Assembly: GCA_964466745.1 (NCBI GenBank)
Contig: CAYXOX010000002.1
Coordinates: forward strand, 1 to 64,000
From: CAYXOX01 sp964466745
GTDB taxonomy: Bacteria > Pseudomonadota > Alphaproteobacteria > Rhodobacterales > Rhodobacteraceae
Direction of reading: 5' to 3'
DNA: 64,000 nucleotides
Shown here piece by piece: positions 51,531 through 59,970 of the stretch; within the stretch, counting starts at the first letter, position 1; each line of letters starts with the position of its first letter. Made by a program: the position numbers and the translations under genes. The notes beneath the pieces are model-generated. The model had not been told where the DNA came from. It worked only from the letters and a program-made list of their open reading frames with translations, and did not search any database.

Positions 51531-52300
51531 CAGCTTGCGCCTGCCGCAAGGGCCGTATGGGCGCGCGGGCCGTTGAAGTAGTCGTTCACCCAGGGATCAT
51601 CGACATCGCGCAATTCGGCCATGCTGCCGGTGACCAGCACGCGGCGTCCGGCCAGCACGGCGATCCGGTCGCACGTGGCCTGCAGGGTGTCGAGATCGTG
51701 GGTGACGAGAAACACCGTGAGGCCCAGGGCCTTTCGCACCGCGTTCAATAGGTCGTCGAAGCCCGTGGCGCCGATCGGCCAGCGCCCGGCGCGTGCCGGC
51801 ATCGACCGCAGCGAGTTCGCGCATCGGNNNNNNNNNNNNNNNNNNNNNNNNNNNNNNNNNNNNNNNNNNNNNNNNNNNNNNNNNNNNNNNNNNNNNNNNN
51901 NNNNNNNNNNNNNNNNNNNNNNNNNNNGATCGGCCAGCGCCCGGCGCGTGCCGGCATCGACCGCAGCGAGTTCGCGCATCGGCGCCTCGACGTTCTCCCG
52001 AACGGTGAGGGCCGAAAAGAGCGCCCCGTCCTGGAACATCACGCCGGTTCGGGCGCTCGTGGCGGCCTTCTCTGCGGGGCTCGCACGCAGCACATCAGTG
52101 CCCAGCAGCGTGATCTCGCCAGCGCTCGGGGTCATCAGGCCCACGATGCTGCGCAACAGGACCGACTTTCCACTGCCCGAGGCGCCGACCACTCCCAGCA
52201 CCTCCCCGCGCTTCACGTCGATTGACAGGTCTTCGTGGACCGTGCTCGCGCCGAACCGGTTGGTGAGACCCCGGATCGCGATGACGGTCTCGGCCTCCAT
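51530..52300 (-). CDS. mlaF: Mla-type ABC ATPase, interrupted by an assembly gap
   Basis: The N-terminal part has Walker A GASGSGKSVLLR (~residue 40), FQDGALFSALTVRENV and the stretch up to RRALAD. The C-terminal part resumes IGATGFDDLLNAVRKALGL with the H-loop VTHDLDTL. The signature and Walker B segments, about 50 residues, are missing in the gap. A 55-base block is duplicated on both sides of the N-run, so the contig ends are artefactual. The gene is probably intact in the organism. It energises MlaE; ATG overlaps the mlaE stop. Confidence 0.82.
   Translation of the reverse strand: MEAETVIAIRGLTNRFGASTVHEDLSIDVKRGEVLGVVGASGSGKSVLLRSIVGLMTPSAGEITLLGTDVLRASPAEKAATSARTGVMFQDGALFSALTVRENVEAPMRELAAVDAGTRRALADXXXXXXXXXXXXXXXXXXXXXXXXXXXXXXXXXXRCANSLRSMPARAGRWPIGATGFDDLLNAVRKALGLTVFLVTHDLDTLQATCDRIAVLAGRRVLVTGSMAELRDVDDPWVNDYFNGPRAHTALAAGAS
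51773..51982. repeat. 55-bp direct duplication flanking a 100-N gap
   Basis: Bases 51773-51827 and 51928-51982 are identical (both start GATCGGCCAGCG and end GCGCATCGG), with 100 N at 51828-51927 between them. An exact 55-base overlap is typical of de Bruijn graph contig ends (k = 55), so this is likely a scaffolding artefact. Confidence 0.9.
51828..51927. other. Assembly gap (100 N) inside the Mla-type ATPase gene
   Basis: Placeholder N-run. Flanks are a duplicated 55-base block; family length predicts about 150 missing coding bases. Confidence 0.95.
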
Positions 52301-53373
52301 CACACCCCCCAGACGGCGAAGAACACGGAAAAGAGCGCATCTACCACGATCACGAGGAAGATCGCGATCACCACGGCACGCGAGGTTCTTTCGCCCAGGG
52401 ATGCCGCGTCGCCCCCGACCAGAAGGCCCTGCTGGCAGCCCACCAGCGCGATAATCGCCGCAAAGACCGGCGCCTTGGACAGGCCGACCAGCGCCTGCGC
52501 CGCGTCCACGTCGGCCAGCAGTTGGGTGCGGAACTGGCTGGGCGAGATGCCAAGCTCGATCCATGCCATGAGCCCGCCGCCGAAGAGACCGGCGAGGTTG
52601 GCCACGAGCCCGAGGATGGGAAGCACGATCACCAGCGCAAGCAGGCGCGGCAGGACGAGGAGGTCCACCGGTTCGAGTCCGAGAACCCGCATGGCGTCGA
52701 TCTCCTCGCGCATCTTCATCGAGCCGATCGCAGCGGTGAAGGCCGAGGCCGAGCGCCCGGCGACGATGATGGCCGTGAGCAGGATCCCGAGCTCGCGCAG
52801 GATCGAGATGGCGATGAGATCCACCACGAAGACCTCTGCGCCGAACTGGCGCAGCTGCGCCGCTCCCTGGAACGCCAGCACCACCCCGATGAGGAACCCC
52901 ATCAGGGCCACGATCGGCACGGCGTTCAGCCCGGCCTGTTGCATGTGATGGACCAGCGCCGTGACACGCAGCCGGCGGGGATGGGTCAACGTGGCGCCCA
53001 GCCGGACCATGACCACGCCGACAAAGCCGAGGCTCCGGGCCGCGGCGCCGAGAATCCCGCCCGATACAGCTCCCAGTGCGGCGAGGCCATCGAGGACCGG
53101 GAGCCGCCGCTCGCGTGTCGCATGGCCGCCCGCGGGCGGCGTGGCGTCGCGAACGGTGCGGATCAGCAGGCGTTGCGCGTCGTCGGCGCCGGTCAGGGGG
53201 CGGCCGCTGGTCACGAGTGTCCACGCCCCGGCCGTGTCGAGGCGGGTAACCGCGGCGAGGTCCAGCGCCGAGCCCGGACTGGCCGCCTCGATCTGCCGCC
53301 GGTACGTGTCGAGGGTGGTGAGCGTGAGCGGCCCCGACAGGGTGAGCGATGCAGCGGGGTCCGGCTCGGCCAA
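52300..53373 (-). CDS. mlaE: Mla-type ABC permease with N-terminal STAS-like domain
   Basis: An MlaE permease. Residues ~5-85 are a STAS-like domain (LTLSGPLTLTTLDTYRRQI, LDTAGAWTLV); the permease part has HPRRLRVTALVHHMQQAGLNA, GFLIGVVLAFQGAAQLRQFGAE, then AGRSASAFTAAIGSMKMREEIDAM, the EQ-loop-like motif. There is no ATG at the right place. A TTG at 53373 gives 357 residues and is used here; the frame itself continues further upstream over the next small gene. Confidence 0.83.
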   Translation of the reverse strand: MAEPDPAASLTLSGPLTLTTLDTYRRQIEAASPGSALDLAAVTRLDTAGAWTLVTSGRPLTGADDAQRLLIRTVRDATPPAGGHATRERRLPVLDGLAALGAVSGGILGAAARSLGFVGVVMVRLGATLTHPRRLRVTALVHHMQQAGLNAVPIVALMGFLIGVVLAFQGAAQLRQFGAEVFVVDLIAISILRELGILLTAIIVAGRSASAFTAAIGSMKMREEIDAMRVLGLEPVDLLVLPRLLALVIVLPILGLVANLAGLFGGGLMAWIELGISPSQFRTQLLADVDAAQALVGLSKAPVFAAIIALVGCQQGLLVGGDAASLGERTSRAVVIAIFLVIVVDALFSVFFAVWGV

Positions 53374-53378
53374 GCGAG

Positions 53379-53570
53379 TCAGCCACCGGCGCCGATCGCG
53401 CCGACATTGCCGAGCAGCCCGAAGCCGCGGAGCAGCCAGAGCACGACGAGGATCACCACAACCACGTTCAGGATCTGCCTTATCTTTCGATCCATCGGGA
53501 CATAGGTGTTGATCGCCCAAAGCCCGACGCCGACGACGACGAGCGTGACCACGAGATTGATGAGTGTCAT
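53379..53570 (-). CDS. Small two-helix membrane protein (Thivi_2564-like)
   Basis: A 63-residue protein with two hydrophobic helices (LINLVVTLVVVGVGLWAIN; ILNVVVVILVVLWLLRGFGL) separated by TYVPMDRKIRQ, ending Gly-rich. Proteins of this type are small, widespread and uncharacterised, often upstream of envelope genes. It lies just before mlaE and may be co-transcribed with the Mla-type genes. Confidence 0.8.
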   Translation of the reverse strand: MTLINLVVTLVVVGVGLWAINTYVPMDRKIRQILNVVVVILVVLWLLRGFGLLGNVGAIGAGG

Positions 53571-53706
53571 TGGAACTGTTCCTGTTGAGTGAGGTGAGCG
53601 GGCCGTCAACGGCCCGGTTCTGGAGCCTGCGCGGAAGACATCACGCCGCGGACGGGCGCCTGGATGGGCACCCGCCGGATGCGCGCCGAGGTGTCCGCCG
53701 CAACCG

Positions 53707-53919
53707 TCAAGCGCTTGCGAAGCCGCGGAAAAGCAGCACGGCCCCGGCAACGACGCCGACGACGCCACCGATCAGGTACCACATGGTGACACCGCTGAAC
53801 CGGCCGGTAAGCGTCTCGGTCATCTGCTCGACCGGTGCGTTCGACGCCTTCCAGGCGAAATAGAGAAGCGCGACGCCGGCGACGAGCGCAACGGCTCCGA
53901 TGATGCTTGACTGTGTCAT
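53707..53919 (-). CDS. Small two-helix membrane protein (DUF3185-like)
   Basis: A 70-residue protein. IIGAVALVAGVALLYFAWKA forms helix 1, then SNAPVEQMTETLTGRFSG (the conserved loop of the DUF3185 type), then MWYLIGGVVGVVAGAVLLF as helix 2. Function unknown; such genes occur among osmotic and general stress genes. GGATCGAGGGATCACGCC precedes the start. Confidence 0.8.
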   Translation of the reverse strand: MTQSSIIGAVALVAGVALLYFAWKASNAPVEQMTETLTGRFSGVTMWYLIGGVVGVVAGAVLLFRGFASA

Positions 53920-54383
53920 GGCGTGATCCCTCGATCCATTCTCCTTCCGTTGCCGTGCCCGCGGAAAGCGGTGCGGCGCGCGGCCGGAATCGCGCGCGGA
54001 AGGTGTTTCCGGCCCTGCCGACAATTGCAGACCCGTGCGGCGTTGCACTTACCTGGATCAATTGCACCAAAAGGACTTCCTGCGCCGGCCCGGGCCTTTC
54101 GGCGTCACCGGATGGCGCCCGGCGCAGGCCCGGCCTCCGGGCCGTCCCGCTGCCGCGGCACGGCGAGGCCCCGGGCGGTCTGCGGGCAGGAAGCGATTGC
54201 GCGGGTCAGCCACGGGGCACGCCGAGGGCCGCGGGAAGGGACGTATCGCCCCTGTCGCCCTGAATGAACGCGCCGACGTGCAAGGCCGATTTCGCCGCTA
54301 ACCTGCGTCAGTACAGGAAGGCGGGGGCGGCGGCTAGGTTGGGTGTGCCTGCCAACGATGTGGCGGCATGTTTTTCCGAGTTT
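53920..54383. other. Intergenic region before the small helical protein
   Basis: About 460 bases without a convincing gene. The GC content looks lower than in the flanking catabolic clusters. It must hold the divergent promoters of the DUF3185-like gene and the small gene at 54473, but no clear element pair was found. Confidence 0.45.
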
Positions 54384-54442
54384 CCGCGAAGCGCAACGGG
54401 GCCCGGTGTTTCCATCTGCACGCTTTCCATTGCGCTTCGCGG
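54384..54442. repeat. Perfect 13-bp inverted repeat with 33-base loop upstream of a small gene
   Basis: CCGCGAAGCGCAA (54384-54396) and TTGCGCTTCGCGG (54430-54442) are exact complements. The right arm ends 30 bases before the ATG at 54473. In RNA this would be a strong stem in the leader; in DNA it could be two half-sites for a regulator. Confidence 0.7.
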
Positions 54443-54472
54443 CCTCGGAACGTCCATGAAAGGACATTCCAC

Positions 54473-54661
54473 ATGATTCCTGAGCAGAACGCGACCGCCG
54501 AAAAGATGAAATCCGTAAAGGCCGCATGGGACAAGGCGCCTTCCGGCCCGAAGAAGGACGCGGCCCTCAAGCACTACCAGGCCGCCGAGAAGGCGCACAC
54601 CGCAAAGAACGAAGCCGAGACCAAAAAGGCACTCGACGCTGCGGAACACGCGCTCGCCTGA
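54473..54661 (+). CDS. Small charged helical protein, unknown
   Basis: A 62-residue soluble protein, rich in Ala, Lys and Glu and probably all-helical: NATAEKMKSVKAAWDKAP, then KHYQAAEKAHTAKNEAETKK, ending DAAEHALA. AAAGGACATTCC gives a ribosome site. It has no membrane segment or signal. It resembles short stress-induced helical proteins by composition only; no family is claimed. Confidence 0.7.
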   Translation: MIPEQNATAEKMKSVKAAWDKAPSGPKKDAALKHYQAAEKAHTAKNEAETKKALDAAEHALA

Positions 54662-55022
54662 TATGACGCCGCGACTGCCTTGCACCCGGTGCCGGGCAGT
54701 CGCACACGGCAGGCGCGGGGCTGGGAACTCCGCGAGTGGTCCCAGGCGCTGCGCCACTCGCCGCGCGGCGCGGCTCCAGCTCGGCTTGATGGCGCCCCGC
54801 CCGGCAATAGAGCGCTCGTATCGCGCGATCTGCCCTTTTCACGATTTCGAGTCCCGGAGATCGCCTGCACCGAGTTGCGCGCCGCGAACATTCTTTCCGG
54901 CAGGCTTACGGGTGTTAGTGCAGCCCTTTGCGGACGGGTGGAAATAAAGGTTCATGCTCCCGTATCGTAGAGATGGCATCACGCCATTTCCGGAAGCGGC
55001 GAACTCCGGAAGGACACATATC
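54662..55022. other. Intergenic region before the OmpA-like lipoprotein
   Basis: About 360 bases, with no supported gene. The final ~100 bases are less GC-rich (GGAAATAAAGGTTCATGC) and probably contain the promoter of the lipoprotein gene; no confident -35/-10 was picked. Confidence 0.45.
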
Positions 55023-55658
55023 ATGAACAGGATTACAGGACTCTTCTCTGCGGCGGCCGTCATTGCCTTGGCAGGCTGCACGTATAACGACGGCACCGCG
55101 AACCAGCCCGGAACCGGCGCCGTCATCGGGGGCGTTTCCGGCGCGGCTCTCGGCCGTGCAATCGGCGACGATACACGCTCCACTGTCATCGGGGGTGCCC
55201 TCGGTGCCGCAGTGGGCGGAGCGATCGGGGCGAACATGGCGCGCCAGGAGCGCGAGTTGAACCAGCAATTGGCCGGCAGCGGCGCGATCATCAACAACAC
55301 CGGCAGCCAGCTGCGGGTCATCCTGCCGGAGGGCGTGACCTTCCAGACGGGATCGGCGACGGTCGCCTCGAGTTTCCGGCCTGCCCTGAGCCAGGTCGCC
55401 CGTTCGCTGAACCTGCACCCGAACTCGACCGTGCGGGTCGTCGGGCATACCGACAATGTCGGGTCCGCGACGTTCAACAGGCAGTTGAGCGAGGATCGTG
55501 CGCTGTCCGTTGCCCGCATTCTTATCAGCGACGGGGTCGCCGCGAGCCGGATCACCTATTCCGGACGGGGCTTCAACGAGCCGAGCACGTCGAACGCCAC
55601 CGCGAGTGGCCGCGCGCAGAACCGCCGCGTGGAAATCGTGATCACCCCCACGAACTGA
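55023..55658 (+). CDS. OmpA-family lipoprotein with glycine-zipper segment (YiaD-like)
   Basis: A 211-residue lipoprotein. Signal peptide and lipobox LAGC (Cys at 19); a glycine-zipper region (~30-75: GTGAVIGGVSGAALGRAIG, GGALGAAVGGAIGA); then an OmpA C-terminal peptidoglycan-binding domain (~95-208) with VRVVGHTDNVGSATFNRQLS and ASGRAQNRRVEI. It should anchor the outer membrane to peptidoglycan. GGAAGGACACATATC precedes the ATG. It has its own terminator. Confidence 0.92.
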   Translation: MNRITGLFSAAAVIALAGCTYNDGTANQPGTGAVIGGVSGAALGRAIGDDTRSTVIGGALGAAVGGAIGANMARQERELNQQLAGSGAIINNTGSQLRVILPEGVTFQTGSATVASSFRPALSQVARSLNLHPNSTVRVVGHTDNVGSATFNRQLSEDRALSVARILISDGVAASRITYSGRGFNEPSTSNATASGRAQNRRVEIVITPTN

Positions 55659-55723
55659 TCCGGCGGGGCGACGCCCCCACCGGGGCCAGCGCCCGGCGAA
55701 CAAGTGCGGATTTGCGCTTTTGC

Positions 55724-55769
55724 GCGGACGGGAAAACCGGCAAGCTGCCGCCCGTCCGCAATTTTTTTT
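55724..55769 (+). terminator. Rho-independent terminator of the OmpA-like gene
   Basis: GCGGACGGG (55724-55732) pairs perfectly with CCCGTCCGC (55751-55759), with an inner CGGCA/TGCCG stem, followed by AA and eight Ts (55762-55769). It lies 65 bases past the lipoprotein stop. It is the clearest intrinsic terminator in the window. Confidence 0.92.
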
Positions 55770-56087
55770 GGCCCGTCGTCATGCGCGCTGACGCGGGTGC
55801 GCGCCGGCAAGAAAAGGCGCGCAAGGCCACGGCCGACGGCCTGTGGCGCGCGTTGCGCAACCGGTTTCGCCAAGGCCCCTGCGCGCAAGACGAAACGCCT
55901 GGCGCCGGACATGGGCCACGCTGTGCGCCGCCACGGGTGGCGATGCCCCGGGGGGGGCGGCTTTCTTCCGGGCCAGGGCCGGGCGTTGTCGGGAGGGCAC
56001 ACGCCCCCGCCGGCCCTCCGGCGGAGACGTCGCCCACCCGAATGCCGGGCGATCCGCGGGCCGCGGCGCTGCGCCTCGGGCCGGCTT
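55770..56087. other. Region between terminator and antiporter gene, nothing recognised
   Basis: About 320 bases between convergent genes. Open frames are low-complexity Arg/Pro/Ala shadows. No terminator with a T-run was seen for the antiporter. Confidence 0.45.
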
Positions 56088-58625
56088 TCACTCGGCTGCG
56101 CGGGGCCGGGACGGCTGGAATCCCGCCTCGCCCGCGAGCAGGTCCTCCGGCGCGATCCCGCGTTTCTCGGCGCTGGCGCGAACGGCGTCCTTCAGCGCCT
56201 GGCTGCGGTTCAGCAGGCGGCGGAAGCGTGCTTCGTCCAGCACCAAGAGCGAGGAGGGGGCGATGGCGCGCACCTCGGTGCGGCGGGCCTTCTTCATCAG
56301 GATTGCCATCTGGCCGAACATCTCGCCGCGGCCCAGCCGCCAGGTCTGGCCCGCCGTCTCGACCTCCACGGCGCCCGAGGCGATGAAATACACGCTGCGG
56401 GCGGGGATTTCCTTGCGGATGAGGACCTCGCCTGCGTTGGCGTAGCGGGTTCGGAGCGCACGGCCGAGGCGTGCGAGGGAGGCATCCCCGAGATCGGAGA
56501 AGAGGGGGAACTGCCGGACGAGCTGGGCGCGTCTGAGCGCGATGTCGAGGCCCGGGCGCTCTTCGGCGGCGGCGCGGCGGCTATCGAGATCCTCCATCAG
56601 GGCGGTGTAGACCTCCTCACCGATCAGCCCGTCCTCGCGCATGGCGGTGTATTCCCGTTCCTCGAGGCGCAGCGTCGTGCGCCGGATGAAACGGCGTTCG
56701 AGCTTCTCGGCATAGCCGGGATACTGCAGGCGCAGCCCTTCCAGCGCCGTTTCCATCGCCTCGATGCGACGGGCGAGCAGCTCGTGGAGCAGTTCGGCCA
56801 CGCGCCGGCCGTGGATGCGCCGGATGCGCCCGTCGATGAAGGTGCCGAGGTCGCGCAGGATCAGCCGTTGGGAAAGCAGCAGCTCGAACCTGTCCGCCGT
56901 CATCCGCGCAAGGGGTGCGGCGAGCCGCAGCCGGGAGTTCAGCAACCCCGCCGCCCGGAAGGCCCGGCCGTAGGCGACGCTCCGCCGGGCCGCTCGCTGG
57001 TAGCCGCTGCGGCCCTGGACGCGCGCGCCCTCGATCAGCCGGTCGGCATCCGCCAGCACCGGCTCGGCCATCCGAGAGGAGATCGTGCGTTCGCGCACGC
57101 GGGCGAGGATCATGTCGCGCTCGTGGCCCGCGAGCGCGATCAGGCCCAGCGTGATCCTGTCGCGGTCGAGGATATCGGCGCTGTCCTCGGCTGATTTCAC
57201 CGCCGCGTCCAGCCTCTCGCCGAAGCGCTTGGCCTCGGCGCGCACGGTGTCGCGGCTGAGATCGTAGTTCTCGGTGGTGCGCGCCACGTCCTCGCGCACC
57301 GTCTGCAGCGCAACGGCCACGACCTGCCGCGAGAGCGCCTCGTCGATGGGCGAGAGCCTGTCGAGCCCGAGCCGGCGGATCATGAGCCGCAGCGTCGTGC
57401 CCTGCACGATCAGCGTGAAGAGCGTGAAGCCGGTGGCGAGAATGCCCACCACGCGCTGGATGCCGTCGGGCACGCGGAAGCTCTCGGTCACGGCGAGCGC
57501 CAGCGCCAGCGTCACCGCGCCGCGCAGGCCGCCCCAGAGGATGGCGACGCGGTAGGGCCGCTCCACCGCGGGAGACAACCGCAGCCGCGTCAGCAGCGGC
57601 AGGAGCCCGAAGAGGATGACCGCCCGCGCCGCGATTGCCGCGAGGATCACCACGCCCACCAGCGCGAAATCCCCCAGCCGCGCGCCCTCCAGCAGGCGCG
57701 GGATCAGGAGCGCGGCGAGGATGAAGATGAGCGCCCCCGCCCAGTGGGCCAGCACGTCCCAGAGCTCGCGCAGGTTGGTCCAGGCCTGGGGCGGCAGGCG
57801 CCCCGGCCCGGTCAGGTTCAGCGTCAGCCCGGCGGCCACCACCGCGATCACGCCGGAGGCGCCGATGCTCTGTTCGGCGACGATGTAGGCGAGGTAGGGC
57901 AGGGCCAGCGAGATCGAGATCTGGGCCAGCTCGTGGCGGCTGAAGAGCGCCATGACCCACACCGCGATACGCGCCGCCAGCCAGCCGGTGAACGCCCCGC
58001 CCGCGATCAGGAGCGGGAAGCGCGCCAGCGCCTCGCCGAGGTCCGGGTCGGGCATGCCGAGCATCACGAAACCCATGAAGAGCCCGAAAAGCGCGATGGC
58101 CGCGGCATCGTTCAGAAGGCTCTCGCCCTCGATGATCCGCGCGAGCCTCCGGGGCGCCGAGATCGAGCGGAAGATGGTGACCACCGCCGATGGATCGGTG
58201 GTGGAGACGATCGCGCCGATCAAGAGGCAGGCCGCCAGCGGCAGCGCGCTTGCCCAGGAGAGCGCGTAGCCCACGCTGAGGGTGGCCACGACCACCGCCA
58301 CCACCGCAAGAACGAGGATCGGCACCCAGTCGTCCAGCATCCGGCGCAGGTCCATGCCGAGCGTTGCCTGGAAGAGGAGGGTCGGCAGGAAGACGTAGAG
58401 AAACACGTTCGAGCGTATCGGCAGCCCGAGGATCGCCTCGGCGACAGGGTTGAGCGCATCGGTGAGTTCGGTGCGCAGGAAGAAGAGCGCCGCGGCCCCG
58501 ATCAGCACGCCCAGCACCGCGAGGATCACGCTCATGGGCAGGCGCAGCCGGGCCGCGAGCGGCTCGGCCACCCCGATCACGAGAAAAAGAGATGCCATGA
58601 CCGTCGTGACGAGAACGATATCCAT
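56088..58625 (-). CDS. NhaP-type Na+(K+)/H+ antiporter with C-terminal cyclic-nucleotide-binding-like domain
   Basis: An 845-residue fusion. Residues ~1-415 hold 12-13 helices of the CPA1 exchanger (VFLYVFLPTLLFQATLG; IVSTTDPSAVVTIFRSI with the ion-site Asp; GESLLNDAAAIALFG; WGGLRGAVTLALALAV). Residues ~420-690 are a long helical cytoplasmic region. Residues ~715-830 are a CNB domain (FPLFSDLGDASLARLGRALR, RYANAGEVLIRKEIPARSVYFI). The layout resembles plant SOS1 and some bacterial antiporters. It should exchange sodium for protons, gated by a ligand on the CNB domain. Confidence 0.9.
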   Translation of the reverse strand: MDIVLVTTVMASLFLVIGVAEPLAARLRLPMSVILAVLGVLIGAAALFFLRTELTDALNPVAEAILGLPIRSNVFLYVFLPTLLFQATLGMDLRRMLDDWVPILVLAVVAVVVATLSVGYALSWASALPLAACLLIGAIVSTTDPSAVVTIFRSISAPRRLARIIEGESLLNDAAAIALFGLFMGFVMLGMPDPDLGEALARFPLLIAGGAFTGWLAARIAVWVMALFSRHELAQISISLALPYLAYIVAEQSIGASGVIAVVAAGLTLNLTGPGRLPPQAWTNLRELWDVLAHWAGALIFILAALLIPRLLEGARLGDFALVGVVILAAIAARAVILFGLLPLLTRLRLSPAVERPYRVAILWGGLRGAVTLALALAVTESFRVPDGIQRVVGILATGFTLFTLIVQGTTLRLMIRRLGLDRLSPIDEALSRQVVAVALQTVREDVARTTENYDLSRDTVRAEAKRFGERLDAAVKSAEDSADILDRDRITLGLIALAGHERDMILARVRERTISSRMAEPVLADADRLIEGARVQGRSGYQRAARRSVAYGRAFRAAGLLNSRLRLAAPLARMTADRFELLLSQRLILRDLGTFIDGRIRRIHGRRVAELLHELLARRIEAMETALEGLRLQYPGYAEKLERRFIRRTTLRLEEREYTAMREDGLIGEEVYTALMEDLDSRRAAAEERPGLDIALRRAQLVRQFPLFSDLGDASLARLGRALRTRYANAGEVLIRKEIPARSVYFIASGAVEVETAGQTWRLGRGEMFGQMAILMKKARRTEVRAIAPSSLLVLDEARFRRLLNRSQALKDAVRASAEKRGIAPEDLLAGEAGFQPSRPRAAE

Positions 58626-58868
58626 GCTCCCGCAATAGCGGGAAATCCCCGTTCAAGGGAAATGCTCGCTCGGGGTCACGCGCTCCGCGTGCCGCGATTT
58701 GCCGTCTCCGTGCCCCGGACGGACCCGGCCGGTGGCAAGTTGGGCGCGGCGGAAACAGCCGGGTGCGGTCGGGCAGCCCGCGGCGCGCGGCGGGCCGGGC
58801 AGGGGCGGGGCGGCGGCGCGCGCCGAACCCGCGCCCCGCGGCGAAGAACGCTGCCGTGGCCTGCGGGC

Positions 58869-59915
58869 TCAGACGGCCCAGAGCTGGAACAGGAGCCCCG
58901 CTGCGAAGGCGCCGCTCAACGACAGCGCGATGTAGAGCGCGAACACCTGCGGCCGGGCCAGTGCCCACACCGCCATGGCGGCGGGGATCGAGGTGACGCC
59001 GCCGGCCACGAGAAAGGCCATGCCGGCGCCGGGTGCCATGCCCTGCTCGATCAACCCGCCCACCAGCGGCAGCGCGGCGTAGCCGTTCAGATAGGCCGGC
59101 ACGCCCACCAGCGTTGCGGTCACGATGGGCAGGAGCCCCTCGCCGCCGAGCGCCGCGGTGACGGTTTCGGCCGGGATCCACGCAAGCATGAGGCTTTCGA
59201 GAAGGAAGGCGAGCGTGAGCCACTTGGCGAGGAACAGCGTGGTGCTCATCGCCGTCCTGCCGAATTTCGCGCGCCGTTCGGGCTCGGCCCAGAAGCGCCA
59301 TGCCACGGGCTTCGGTGCGCGGATCTTCGCACCGCCGCAGCCGCCGTTTCCGATGCCCTCGCGCAGCGGATCCGCGAAGGCCCCGCCTTTCATCATCAGG
59401 TGCACCACCGTACCGCCGAAGACGCCCAGCCCGATGGCCGCGAGCGTCTTGGCCACCGCGAACTCAAGGTCGAGCACGCCCGCCGTCAGCACGAACATCG
59501 ACGGGTCCATGATCGGCGAGGCGAGCCAGAAGGCCATGACCGCCGAAAGCGGCACGCCCATCGCCAGAAGCGCCGCGATGAGCGGGATCACACCGCAGGA
59601 GCAGAAGGGCGAGACGCCCCCCGCCAGCGCGCCGAGCCCGATCATGAGGAGCGGCGCGCCGGTGAAGGCGCGTGCGATCAGGTTGTCGGCCCCGGTGGCG
59701 TTGGCCCATGCCGCGATGGCAATGGACAGCAGCAGATAGGGCGCCGTGCCGAGGAGTGCGGCGCCGGTGAAGCGCGCGCTTTGGGCGGCCTGGGCCGGAT
59801 CGAACGCGGCAAGTGCCGCGAGAATAAGGGCCGCGGCGAGCCAGACGCGCTGGTCCTGCCAGACATGGCGCAGGGCGGACCGGAGGCCCGTCGGTGCAAG
59901 GCTCGTATCGGTCAT
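58869..59915 (-). CDS. arsP: ArsP/YraQ-type permease
   Basis: A 348-residue membrane protein of the DUF318 permease family with about eight or more helices. Hallmarks: GGVSPFCSCGVIPLIAALLAMG with the CSCG cysteines, WLASPIMDPSMFVLTAG, and VGVPAYLNGYAALPLVGGL. ArsP members export trivalent organoarsenicals; others in the family have different or unknown cargo. A cytoplasmic Cys-Gly stretch (NGGCGGAKI) is unusual. It is 55 bases behind an ArsR gene, which supports metalloid efflux. Confidence 0.78.
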   Translation of the reverse strand: MTDTSLAPTGLRSALRHVWQDQRVWLAAALILAALAAFDPAQAAQSARFTGAALLGTAPYLLLSIAIAAWANATGADNLIARAFTGAPLLMIGLGALAGGVSPFCSCGVIPLIAALLAMGVPLSAVMAFWLASPIMDPSMFVLTAGVLDLEFAVAKTLAAIGLGVFGGTVVHLMMKGGAFADPLREGIGNGGCGGAKIRAPKPVAWRFWAEPERRAKFGRTAMSTTLFLAKWLTLAFLLESLMLAWIPAETVTAALGGEGLLPIVTATLVGVPAYLNGYAALPLVGGLIEQGMAPGAGMAFLVAGGVTSIPAAMAVWALARPQVFALYIALSLSGAFAAGLLFQLWAV

Positions 59916-59970
59916 GGTCGGAGTTCCGGTCGTCTCGTTTCTTCGGGCAAGACAAGCAGGCGCGCCGGCG

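Noticed and set aside
51828..51927. Apparent tandem repeat suggesting a mobile element or CRISPR-like unit around the N-run
   Set aside because: Only two exact 55-base copies separated by Ns inside one gene; best explained as contig-end overlap.
54105..54527. Minus-strand 140-codon frame in the 54 kb intergenic region
   Set aside because: No recognisable features, and it covers the inverted repeat and the start of the plus-strand small gene, which has a better ribosome site.
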